Notes under the pieces: model-generated
The model's database searches: none
Seen by the model: only the letters and a program-made list of their open reading frames with translations
What the model was told of the DNA's origin: nothing
NCBI GenBank assembly: GCA_964608315.1
Contig: CAZSNF010000011.1
Span: forward strand, 1 to 64,000
Length of the DNA: 64,000 nt
Direction of reading: 5' to 3'
Source of the DNA: VXPQ01 sp964608315
Lineage (GTDB): Bacteria > Bacteroidota > Rhodothermia > Rhodothermales > VXPQ01
Part shown: piece by piece, positions 50,927-59,125 of the stretch
Position numbering within the stretch: position 1 is the stretch's first letter
How the letters are laid out: each line of letters starts with the position of its first letter
Program-made: the position numbers and the translations under genes

Positions 50927-52261
50927 ATGAGCAACAACGGACAACCCGCCGGGCCCCATTTCGAAACCCTGCAACTCCATGCAGGGCAGGCGCCCGATCC
51001 CGCTACGAACGCGCGCGCGGTGCCTATTTACGCCACGACGTCCTACACGTTCAACGACGCCGACCACGGGGCGAACCTCTTTGCGCTGAAGGAATTCGGC
51101 AACATTTACACGCGGATCATGAATCCGACGAACGACGTCCTCGAACAGCGCATTGCGGCGCTTGAAGGGGGCGTGGCTGCGCTGGCGACGTCCAGCGGCC
51201 AGGCGGCGCAGCTGCTGGCGATATCGACGCTGGCCGAAGCCGGGGACAACATCGTATCCACCAGCTTCCTGTATGGAGGCACCTACAATCAGTTCAAAGT
51301 GTCGTTCCCCCGGCTCGGCATCGATGTCCGGTTCGCCGAAGGAGACGACGCTGACTCGATCGAGCGGTTGATCGACGACCGGACGAAAGCCATTTACCTG
51401 GAGACGATCGGCAATCCCCGGTTCAACATTCCCGATTTCGAGCGCATCGCCCGGGTCGCCGAGCGCTACGGCGTGCCGGTCGTGGTGGACAACACCTTCG
51501 GCGCCGCGGGGTATCTTTTTCGCCCGTTCGAACATGGCGCGCATATCGTAGTCGCCAGCGCCACCAAATGGATTGGCGGCCATGGCACGACCATTGGCGG
51601 CGTGATCGTGGACAGCGGATCGTTCCCCTGGGACAACGGCCGTTTCCCGACGTTTACGTCGCCTTCTCCGGCGTACCACGGACTGAATTTCTGGGAGGTG
51701 TTCGGACCGGAAGGCGTACTGGGCGTCAACGTGGCGTTCATCATCCGCGCGCGCGTGGAAGGATTGCGCGATCTTGGCCCGGCGCAAAACCCGTTCGGTT
51801 CGTTTTTGCTTCTGCAGGGCCTGGAAACGCTTTCCCTGCGCGTAGGCCGCAGTTGCGAGAATGCGCTGACGCTGGCTCGCTGGCTGAAGGAGCAGGATCA
51901 GGTTTCCTGGGTCAGTTATCCGGGTCTGGAGGATCATCCCTACCATGCGTCGGCCAACAAGTATCTGAAAAACGGATACGGCGCGGTGCTCGCCTTTGGC
52001 GTGCGGGGCGGCGCGGAAGCGGGCCGGGCGCTCGTGAACAACGTCAAGCTGGCCAGCCATCTGGCGAACGTGGGGGACGCCAAGACCCTCATCATTCACC
52101 CGGCCTCGACGACGCACCAGCAATTGGCCGCCGAAGAGCAACTGGCCGCAGGCGTGACGCCCGACCTTGTCCGGGTTTCCGTGGGCATCGAACACATCGA
52201 CGACGTCATTGGGGATTTTGCGCAGGCGTTCGCCGCCATCGACGCGCCGGTTCCCGCCTGA
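50927..52261 (+). CDS. metY: O-acetylhomoserine aminocarboxypropyltransferase
   Basis: 444-residue Cys/Met-metabolism PLP enzyme that makes homocysteine from O-acetylhomoserine and sulfide. FETLQLHAGQAPDPATNARA, YTRIMNPTNDVLEQRIAALE, TSSGQAAQLLAI and the PLP Lys in SATKWIGGHGTTIGG (about 214) match MetY rather than MetB. HPASTTHQQLAAEEQLAAGV near the C-terminus is typical. It is the first gene of the riboswitch-controlled operon. Confidence 0.95.
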   Translation: MSNNGQPAGPHFETLQLHAGQAPDPATNARAVPIYATTSYTFNDADHGANLFALKEFGNIYTRIMNPTNDVLEQRIAALEGGVAALATSSGQAAQLLAISTLAEAGDNIVSTSFLYGGTYNQFKVSFPRLGIDVRFAEGDDADSIERLIDDRTKAIYLETIGNPRFNIPDFERIARVAERYGVPVVVDNTFGAAGYLFRPFEHGAHIVVASATKWIGGHGTTIGGVIVDSGSFPWDNGRFPTFTSPSPAYHGLNFWEVFGPEGVLGVNVAFIIRARVEGLRDLGPAQNPFGSFLLLQGLETLSLRVGRSCENALTLARWLKEQDQVSWVSYPGLEDHPYHASANKYLKNGYGAVLAFGVRGGAEAGRALVNNVKLASHLANVGDAKTLIIHPASTTHQQLAAEEQLAAGVTPDLVRVSVGIEHIDDVIGDFAQAFAAIDAPVPA

Positions 52262-52277
52262 ATAAACGGATCGATTC

Positions 52278-53351
52278 ATGGCTGACGCATTCAGGTTGCC
52301 CGCGCTGAAGCTCGATTCGGGACGCACGATGACGGACGTATCCGTCGCGTTTTCGTCCTGGGGCGAACTGAATGCGCAAGGCGACAACGCCATCGTCGTT
52401 TGCCATGCCCTGACGGGCGATTCGGCGGCGGACGATTGGTGGGGACCGCTTATCGGGCCGGGTCGAACGCTCGATACGAACCGGTTCCTTGTCGCATGCC
52501 TGAATGTATTGGGGTCGCCGTACGGTTCGGCCTCGCCTGTCTCGACCGATCCCGAGACGGGCGATCCGTACGGCCCCGAATTCCCCGACGTAACGATTCG
52601 CGATACGGTGCGGGCGCATCGCAAGGCGCTGGAAATGCTTGGCGTACGTCGGGTGTTGTTTGCGCTGGGCGGCTCCATGGGCGGGATGCAAGCGCTCGAG
52701 TGGGCTTTCGAGGACGATTTCGTGGACGGCGTCGCGCCCATTGCGGTGGGGGGGCGGCATTCCGCCTGGTGCATCGGATTCAGCGAAACGCAGCGGAGGG
52801 CCATCTATGCGGACCCGGGCTGGAACGACGGGCGCTACGCAGAGCAACCCCGGCAAGGATTGGCGACGGCGCGCATGATCGCCATGCTGACGTACCGTTC
52901 TTCGGGCTCGTTGGCCGCGCGATTCGGACGTACGCTTCAGGACGGCGCCGGCGATATGTTCGCTGTCGAGAGCTACCTGCGCTATCAGGGGGCCAAGCTG
53001 GCGGATCGGTTCGACGCCAATTGTTACGTGCATCTTACCCGGCAAATGGATACGCACGACGTGGCCCGGGGCCGCGGCGACTACGAGGAAGTTCTGCGCG
53101 GCGTACGGCGAAAAACCCTGGTCATAGGGGTAGATACCGATGTGTTGTATCCATTGGCCGAACAGGAAGAACTGGCTTCGCTGATCCCCTCCGCCCGGCT
53201 CGAAATCATTCGTTCGCCCGCCGGGCACGATGCGTTCCTGATCGAGTTTGCGCAACTGGATCGGATCCTTCGCCCGTGGATGGAGGAATTGCGGCGCCCG
53301 GAACCGCCGCGCGCATCCGTGGTTCGGAGCGAAAAACTTATTGGCGTTTAA
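52278..53351 (+). CDS. metX: Homoserine O-acetyltransferase
   Basis: 357-residue alpha/beta hydrolase. The nucleophile Ser133 lies in LGGSMGGMQALEW. VCHALTGDSAADDWW, the CLNVLGSPYGSASP loop, and the late VDTDVLYPLAEQEEL and PAGHDAFLIEF (catalytic Asp and His) complete the triad. It activates homoserine for MetY, encoded 16 bases upstream. Succinyl versus acetyl preference cannot be read with certainty, but the clade and partner suggest acetyl. Confidence 0.93.
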   Translation: MADAFRLPALKLDSGRTMTDVSVAFSSWGELNAQGDNAIVVCHALTGDSAADDWWGPLIGPGRTLDTNRFLVACLNVLGSPYGSASPVSTDPETGDPYGPEFPDVTIRDTVRAHRKALEMLGVRRVLFALGGSMGGMQALEWAFEDDFVDGVAPIAVGGRHSAWCIGFSETQRRAIYADPGWNDGRYAEQPRQGLATARMIAMLTYRSSGSLAARFGRTLQDGAGDMFAVESYLRYQGAKLADRFDANCYVHLTRQMDTHDVARGRGDYEEVLRGVRRKTLVIGVDTDVLYPLAEQEELASLIPSARLEIIRSPAGHDAFLIEFAQLDRILRPWMEELRRPEPPRASVVRSEKLIGV

Positions 53352-53353
53352 CG

Positions 53354-54430
53354 ATGAAGGAAAAACTCCGGGTGGGCATTCTGGGGGCTACCGGCGCGGT
53401 AGGCCAGAAGTTCATCGAAGTGCTTGACGGACATCCCTGGTTCGAAATTACGGCTCTGGCCGCCTCGGAGCGTTCCGCCGGCAAACGGTATGCGGACGCG
53501 GCGAACTGGATCGGATCGTCGGCTATCCCGCCGCGCATTGCAGGCATGGAAGTCGTGGAGGCCGCGCCAGACCTTAAGGCGGATTTCGTGTTTTCCGGCC
53601 TGGATTCGTCTGCGGCGGGCGAGATTGAGCCGCTTTTCGCCCGCGAAGGCTATCCCGTGATTTCGAATGCGCGCAATTACCGCATGGCCGAGGACGTTCC
53701 GCTATTGATCCCCGAAGTGAACCCGGATCATGCTGCGCTGATCGATTATCAGGACCGCGGAGGCGGATTTATCGTTACGAACCCGAATTGCAGTACGGTA
53801 GGCCTGGTGTGCGCGCTCAAGCCGCTGTTCGACCGTTTCGGTATCGAGACGGTCCATGTAGTAACCATGCAGGCGCTTTCCGGAGCCGGGCACCCGGGGG
53901 TGTCTTCGCTGGACGCCCTCGGCAATGTGGTTCCGTATATCGCCGGCGAAGAAGACAAAGTCGCCGCGGAGCCCGCCAAACTGCTGGGCCGATTGGCGAA
54001 TGGCCGCATCGAGCCGGCGACCTTTTGCGTAAGCGCCCAGTGCACCCGGGTTCCGGTTCTTGAAGGACACCTTGAAGCTGTTTCCGTGCAGTTCCGCGAC
54101 AGCGCGCGCGCAGAAGACGTCAAGGAAGCCCTGCGCGCCTGGCGCAGTCCGATTGCAGACTACGGCCTGCCGTCTGCGCCCGCGCGGTTCATCGAAGTGT
54201 TTGAGGACGAGCGCTTTCCCCAGCCTCGGCGGCATGTCGGCCTCGGACGGGGCATGACCGTATCGGTCGGGCGCATCCGCCCCTGCGAAGCGCTGGACGC
54301 GAAGTTTATCGTGCTTTCGCACAACACGATTCGCGGCGCGGCGGGCGGCGCCGTGCTGAACGCCGAATTGCTGGTCAGGCAGGGCCGCCTGGCGAAGCGG
54401 GAAGAAGTTGCAGAAGCAATTGCCGGGTAG
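53354..54430 (+). CDS. asd: Aspartate-semialdehyde dehydrogenase (archaeal/fungal-like type)
   Basis: 358 residues, starting two bases after metX. RVGILGATGAVGQKFIEVL is the NADP motif, LAASERSAGKRYADAANW is characteristic of the archaeal/fungal/Bacteroidota type, and Cys146 in TNPNCSTVGL is the nucleophile. HVVTMQALSGAGHPG and FCVSAQCTRVPVLEGH follow. It supplies semialdehyde to homoserine and lysine pathways, so its place after metX in a SAM-controlled unit is logical. Confidence 0.93.
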   Translation: MKEKLRVGILGATGAVGQKFIEVLDGHPWFEITALAASERSAGKRYADAANWIGSSAIPPRIAGMEVVEAAPDLKADFVFSGLDSSAAGEIEPLFAREGYPVISNARNYRMAEDVPLLIPEVNPDHAALIDYQDRGGGFIVTNPNCSTVGLVCALKPLFDRFGIETVHVVTMQALSGAGHPGVSSLDALGNVVPYIAGEEDKVAAEPAKLLGRLANGRIEPATFCVSAQCTRVPVLEGHLEAVSVQFRDSARAEDVKEALRAWRSPIADYGLPSAPARFIEVFEDERFPQPRRHVGLGRGMTVSVGRIRPCEALDAKFIVLSHNTIRGAAGGAVLNAELLVRQGRLAKREEVAEAIAG

Positions 54431-54439
54431 GGGCTGTTA

Positions 54440-54648
54440 AGGAAGCTCTGATTAAATCTGCAAAGTTCAGAGGCCGCGAGCGGCGTGCTGGTGCAGGGTG
54501 GAACAGGGAACGGGTCTGTGGCGCGCCTTTTCGCGAATACATAAGGGTGCGCGGGCGATGGGCTGGCGGGATATTTTGGGCCCGATGTTTCGCTCAAAGG
54601 CGCATCCACAGTCCCCTCTGGACAGTCTTGCCTTAATCAGCGTATCCT
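54440..54648 (+). repeat. Type B repeat element, complete
   Basis: 209 bp from AGGAAGCTCTGATTAAATC to CTTAATCAGCGTATCCT, with TTAA on both sides. The left 40 bases match type A (TGCAAAGTTCAGAGGC), but the core differs: CGGGTCTGTGGCGCGCCTTT, CGCGAATACATAAGGGT, GATGTTTCGCTCAAAGGCGC. A second copy lies at 57483. It follows asd directly. The rest of the gap to 54814 is listed separately. Confidence 0.8.
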
Positions 54649-54814
54649 TAACACTATGCAGCGGCGCTCTGCGGGGCCTGATCAGAAAATATTCCCCGGG
54701 GCTTGATTGCGGGTTTTTTGTTGCGCACATTATAAAGCATGAAGGGGCGCCTGGAGATGCGGTCGTGTCTTTCGTAACGATTTTCAGAGGCCATAATTTC
54801 CAGAGAGGGATCCA
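54649..54814. other. Leader region of the Ig-like gene with a GTTAACACTATGCA-type fragment
   Basis: TAACACTATGCAGCGGCGCT, the complement of the sequence near the LptD stop codon, then CTGATCAGAAAAT begins this stretch. The rest is presumably the promoter and leader of the following exported-protein gene; no small gene is seen. Confidence 0.45.
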
Positions 54815-56293
54815 ATGCAGACGCATCGGAGACATGCGGTTTGGTTCCCCGCCGCGCTGCGCGCGCTGGCCGCTTGCATATGCTGCATATGCGCAGCGGG
54901 ATTGTTACTGGCTGTTTCGGCCAAAGGCCAGGCGGTTGGGCAGGAGGTCAGGGAGGGTTCTCCGGCGAAGCGCGTTTTTCAGGACGAGCCGGCCTTGAGC
55001 CCTCCCTTTCCTGAGGAATGCGATGCGTTCGCCATTCCCGACGAGTTCGGGGAGGGGTGCAGAGAGGGTAGCGAGAACACAGGACCGGAAACGTTCGGGG
55101 GCATTGCACAGGGAACAGCCGGGTTCCCGGACGGTCTGTCGGCGCCGTCCGATCCTGTGCTTCGGTCGGCTCCGTTCATCGAGTGCCCCGCCGCCGTGTT
55201 TATCGAAGAGATGGAGACGGGCTCCATCGACTGCGAGGCCTGGGACGAGGCGGGCGAAGAGCATATCGACTATTACTGGGAGCCTGCGGGCGGCGCGCCG
55301 CAGGGCTATCAGGGTTACATGGACGCGCCCCGCCTGATAGGCGAGGACAGGCTTGTTCCTTCCATAGTGGCGCCGTCGTCTCCCTCGTACGCCACGCTGG
55401 AGTCGTTTCTGTCGGAGGAGGCGACGCTCCGCTACCGGTACCGCCTGACGGCTTTGTCCCGCGTTACGGGCCTGTCGTCTCAGGAAGAAGTGGAAGTGTT
55501 CGTGCTGCTTCGCCGTCCGAGCGTGTATTGTCCTCTGGAGTACGAAGTCCCGGCGGGTTCGGAGGTCGTTCTTTCGTGCGAGGGGGCGGACCCGTTGTCA
55601 TTTCGGATGGATTACGAGGAAGGCTCGTCCGTGTCGTGGGAATGGGAGGGCCTGTGGGGGTCGAGCGCGTCGTTGCTGAGCGGGGCGGACACGCCGTCGC
55701 CGTCGTTCCGGGCTCCATTGGGCGGATCGGGGCAGACGTACGACTATGTCGCCAGCATGACGACGACCTCTTCGGGCGTTCCCCGCACGGCGCGCCGTCG
55801 GGTGAGCGTGACGGTGGTGGAAGGCGAGGGGGAAGTCGGCTCTTTATCCTCCTTGCCGACAGGCGGCTCGACTCCGACGATCACATGCGCGGACATTGAG
55901 GCGCACCCGACCGTGGGTGCTTTCAAGATGGACTGTTCCGCGACGAACGAGCCGGCGGGCGCTGCGTATGGGTGGACGGAGACAGGCGGGCCGAAGAACT
56001 CGTTGACCCCGCAAAACGTCCTTTCCCCGTTTTTCGTCGGATGGAAATATAACCATCACTCGGTAATTCCCGATGGGGGAATCGCTCATGAATTCAAGGC
56101 GAGCATGCTTGATAGTCTGGGCGCCGAAATTGCTTCCGACACCGTTACGGTGACGATACTGGAGCATCCGGATTTGATGACCTGCGTGACGGAATACGAA
56201 GCATACGCGGGCGATCCGGACATTCAACTCGAATGCGACAACAAAGGAAACCAGGGCCGTTGGGCCATCGCACCGTTCTATGCGATCGCATAG
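54815..56293 (+). pseudogene. Exported Ig-like repeat protein, 5' part of a frameshifted gene
   Basis: 492 codons with a signal peptide (about 1-39, AACICCICAAGLLLAVSAKG). Several Ig/PKD-like domains follow, each with a Cys pair, for example CPLEYEVPAGSEVVLSCEGA, ITCADIEAHPTVGAFKMDCS and CVTEYEAYAGDPDIQLECD. The frame stops at a TAG within an incomplete domain. Reading resumes in the +1 frame from about 56280, where the same domain continues. It probably forms one gene with the next entry; either a true frameshift mutation or a sequencing error is possible. Surface adhesion or polysaccharide binding is plausible but unproven. Confidence 0.65.
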
Positions 56294-57491
56294 AGGGTAC
56301 GGTGATCGGTCGCGCGCCTACGCCCATCTGAGCGTGTCTTCAAAGAAAAATCCTCGTTTTCACGTTCCGAAAGACTTGCTCCAGGGCAAGAAAATAGAAT
56401 ACTTTGAGTATGAGGCGTGTTTCTCTAAAAACACTGCCCATCCCATCATAGGAAAATACAACATGATAGAGTCCGAATATATCACGATAAAGGTGAAGAA
56501 AAAGCCTGGGGTTACGGCCACGTGCGCGGATCCCCTTCCGGTCTACGAAGGCGCGCCGGACGTGGAGTTGTCCTGCGCGGCTTCGGGCGCTCCCGGCTCC
56601 AATCCCGCGTATGCGTACGCCTGGACGGCGAGGGGCGCTACGCCGGATACGGGGCTTTTGAGCGCAACGGATATTGACAAGCCAAAATTCGATGTGCCTG
56701 CTTCGGTGGACCAGGACGAGACGTACGAGTATCTTTTGACGGTTTCGGCGCCGAATGCGGAAGACGGGAAGGCCGAAGTAACCGTGAAGGCGCTGAACAA
56801 GCCCGGCATAGTCGTCGCATGCGCAGACCCCGATCCTGTGTACGAAGGCTCGGAAGACATTACGCTGGATTGTTCGCCGCCGACGGGCGCGCCCGGAAAT
56901 GCCCCCGATTATGCGTACGCCTGGACGGCGAGGGGCGCTACGCCGGATACGGGGCTTTTGAGCGCAACGGACATATCTTCGCCTGTGTTCTACGCGCCCG
57001 ACGAAGTGGACGCGACGACGCGGTACGAGTACCGCGTTGCGGTTTCTGCCGAGAATGCGGACGACGCGACGGCGGACGTAACCGTTACGGTATTGAACAA
57101 GGGTACCTTGGTCCTGACGTGTACGGACCCGGCTCCGGTCTACGAAGGCTCGCCGGACGTTGCGCTGTCGTGCGAAGCGTCGGGCGCGCCAGAGGGTTCG
57201 ACCTATGAATACGTATGGGAGGCTCGCGGCGCCGCGGCGGATACGGACTTGCTCAGCGCGACGGACGTAGCGTCGCCTGTGTTCGCCGTGCCGGACGATG
57301 TATCGCAAACGACGCGGTATGAATACCTCCTCAGGGTTACGGCTCTGCAGGCGGAAGACGGCTCGCTCGACGTTACGATTACGGTGTTGAATACGGGGGC
57401 TATTTCCTTTGCGTGCGCGAATCCGGCGCCGCCGCGCAGGACGGCGGGAAGCCGACGCCGGATGTCGCGCGCGCCGAAACACCTTGATTGA
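56280..57491 (+). pseudogene. Ig-like repeat protein, 3' part, truncated by a repeat
   Basis: About 400 codons holding three near-identical domains of about 100 residues. Each has the pattern CADPxPVYEGxxDVxLSC, a Y-A-W strand, LLSATD, a P-x-F turn and a YEYLLTV strand. Two of them share at least 61 identical bases exactly 300 bases apart (56611 and 56911). The fourth repeat is cut after FACANPAPP, where a few out-of-pattern codons lead into the type B element at 57483. No C-terminal sorting domain is present, so the original protein was longer. Confidence 0.65.
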
Positions 57492-57670
57492 ATCCGCAAA
57501 GTTCAGAGGCTGCAAGGGGCGTACCTGCGCAGGGCAGAACGGGTCTGTGGCGCGCCTTTTCGCGAATACATAAGGGTAGGCAGGCCATGAGCTGGAGGGA
57601 TATTTGGCGCCCGATGTTTCGCTCAAAGGCGCGCCACAGGTCCCTCTCTCAAATCGCTCTGCCTTAATTA
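57483..57670 (+). repeat. Type B repeat element, left end worn
   Basis: CTTGATTGAATCCGCAAAGT then TCAGAGGCTGCAAGGGGCGT starts a sequence matching 54452-54640 with small changes; the right end is TGCCTTAATTATTTAAC. It terminates the Ig-like frame. Its outer left bases are missing, perhaps lost with the gene end. Confidence 0.75.
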
Positions 57671-57703
57671 TTTAACTTCCATATTCGCCCGCCTTAATTA
57701 TTA

Positions 57704-57934
57704 AGGACGCTCTGATTGGATCCGCAAAGCTCAGAAGCTGCGAGGGATACGCTGGCAAGGAATGACGAAGCAATGCGGCAGGCCCCGCATAATGAGGAAT
57801 GACGCGGCCAGCGCGTCCCTCGCGGCCTCCCGAAGGGCGCTTCGCGTCCGCTGCGCCCGAATCCGTAGCGTATGCCGCTGATTGCAACGACGCCGTCATA
57901 ATGTCACTGTACGCGCGAACGCGACGCGCTGAGC
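57704..57934 (-). repeat. Type A element lacking its right end (copy 3)
   Basis: Starts AGGACGCTCTGATTGGATCC and follows the family through the long hairpin to GCGAACGCGACGCGCTGAG, then stops before the terminal AATTAATCAGAGG. It lies in the 681-base gap between the broken Ig-like gene and tRNA-Gly. The remaining 57935-58172 has no gene I can support. Confidence 0.8.
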
Positions 57935-58172
57935 TCATATATTCCTCCTTGGCAAGCAGGCGCGAGAAGGGACGTATCTCCCTGCTTGATCACGGGGATC
58001 AGCGCCGTAGATATTGCAAACCCCGGGATGCGCTCCCTGTCGGCAATATCCCGATCCATGGAATTCCGTCGGACACCGTCGTTTCGCGGAGCTTTGTTCG
58101 CCGGGTTTGCCGTTGCGGGGAACATAGATGTCTTGCGTTGCGTTTCCATGCGCCGTCCCGTTTTTGGGTCCT

Positions 58173-58248
58173 GCGGAAGTAGCTCAGTTGGTAGAGCATT
58201 TGCTTGCCATGCAAAAGGTCGCGGGTTCGAATCCCGTCTTCCGCTCCA
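58173..58248 (+). tRNA. tRNA-Gly (anticodon GCC)
   Basis: Complete cloverleaf. The acceptor GCGGAAG (58173-58179) pairs with CTTCCGC (58238-58244). The D-arm is AGCTCAGTTGGTAGAGC, the anticodon loop TTGCCAT has GCC at 58206-58208, and the T-arm is GCGGGTTCGAATCCCGT. CCA is encoded at 58246-58248. Confidence 0.97.
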
Positions 58249-58380
58249 TATCTTCGTAGAAAGGTGGTTTTTCATGCGCCGACTCCCTCGAACTTGCGCC
58301 TGGAACAGAACAGGGAGCGGCAGATTTTTATGTCCTGGCCTGCCGCTTTGCCGCCGCAGACTTCAACGATACGGAAACTA

Positions 58381-58851
58381 ATGAGTACGCCTTCTCCTTC
58401 TTCATTCAGGAAGCCCATCTGGTTCGGCGAACCCGACCTGACGGCGCTCGCAGACCGGACCGCGGGTACGCTGGCGTCGCATCTGGGCATCCGGTTTACG
58501 GAGATTGGCCCTGACTTTCTTCGAGGCGCGATGCCCGTGGACGAACGCACGATGCAGCCGCAAGGAATCATGCACGGCGGCGCCTCCGCCGCTTTTGCGG
58601 AAACGCTGGGAAGCGTGGCGGCCTGGTTGTGCGTGAACCAGTCCCGGAAGCGTTGCCTGGGCCTGGACATTTCCGTAAATCATATTCGGCGGGCGCCCGC
58701 CCCCGGCGAAGTCACGGGCACGGCGCGGCCCTTGCACATAGGGCGCACCACGCACGTCTGGGAGATTCGCATTGAAAACGCCGAGGGCACGCTTGTGAGC
58801 GTGAGTCGCCTGACCATCATTGTGCTCGATCTGCCGGAATCTCGTTCCTGA
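58381..58851 (+). CDS. Hotdog-fold acyl-CoA thioesterase (PaaI/MenI-like)
   Basis: 156 residues. The catalytic helix QGIMHGGASAAFAETLGSVA holds the HGG and the Glu of the PaaI/YbdB group. LGLDISVNHIRRAPAPGEVT and the late TTHVWEIRIENAEGTLVSVS strands match 4HBT thioesterases such as MenI, which releases dihydroxynaphthoate from CoA in menaquinone synthesis. Substrate is not certain because no men gene is adjacent. ATG 58381 is chosen; upstream in-frame codons read through the tRNA. Confidence 0.85.
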   Translation: MSTPSPSSFRKPIWFGEPDLTALADRTAGTLASHLGIRFTEIGPDFLRGAMPVDERTMQPQGIMHGGASAAFAETLGSVAAWLCVNQSRKRCLGLDISVNHIRRAPAPGEVTGTARPLHIGRTTHVWEIRIENAEGTLVSVSRLTIIVLDLPESRS

Positions 58852-58853
58852 GG

Positions 58854-59120
58854 GATACGCTGATCAAGGATACCCTGCATCTGCAACGTTCAGGGGCGGC
58901 GAGCGGCGCGCTTGCAAGGCATGACGAAGCGGCGTGACCGTCCCCGCCCATTGCCGCCCAGGTTCGCCGTCCCGCGCTTGCAAGGCATGACGAAGCGGCG
59001 CGGCCGTCCCCGCCCGTTGCCCGCCCAGGTTCGCCGTCCCGCGCTTGCAAGGCATGACGAAGCGGCGCGGCCGTCCCCGCCCGTTGCCCGCCCAGGTTCG
59101 CCGCCCCGCGCTTGCAAGGG
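58854..59120. repeat. Repeat-family end followed by 67-bp tandem repeats
   Basis: GGGATACGCTGATCAAGGAT then a TCTGCAACGTTCAGGGGCGG-type left end leads into three units of 66, 67 and 67 bp starting at 58908, 58974 and 59041, plus the start of a fourth at 59108. Each unit begins GCGCTTGCAAGGCATGACGA. Units 2 and 3 differ at only one or two bases. The unit resembles the GGCAAGGAATGACGAAGC part of type A. Confidence 0.8.
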
Positions 59121-59125
59121 TTCGC

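Noticed and set aside
56285..56293. Programmed +1 frameshift at the TAG in the Ig-like gene
   Set aside because: No known slippery signal is evident; a mutation or assembly error is simpler.
57799..58182. Recurrent frame starting MTRPARPSRPPEGRFASAAP in several element copies
   Set aside because: It is conserved only because the repeat DNA is conserved; it has no start signal or recognisable domain, and in other copies it runs into unrelated genes.
57904..58275. Minus-strand frame with GRRDSNPRPFAWQANALP
   Set aside because: This is the well-known false protein produced by reading the complement of a tRNA gene; the tRNA-Gly at 58173 explains it.
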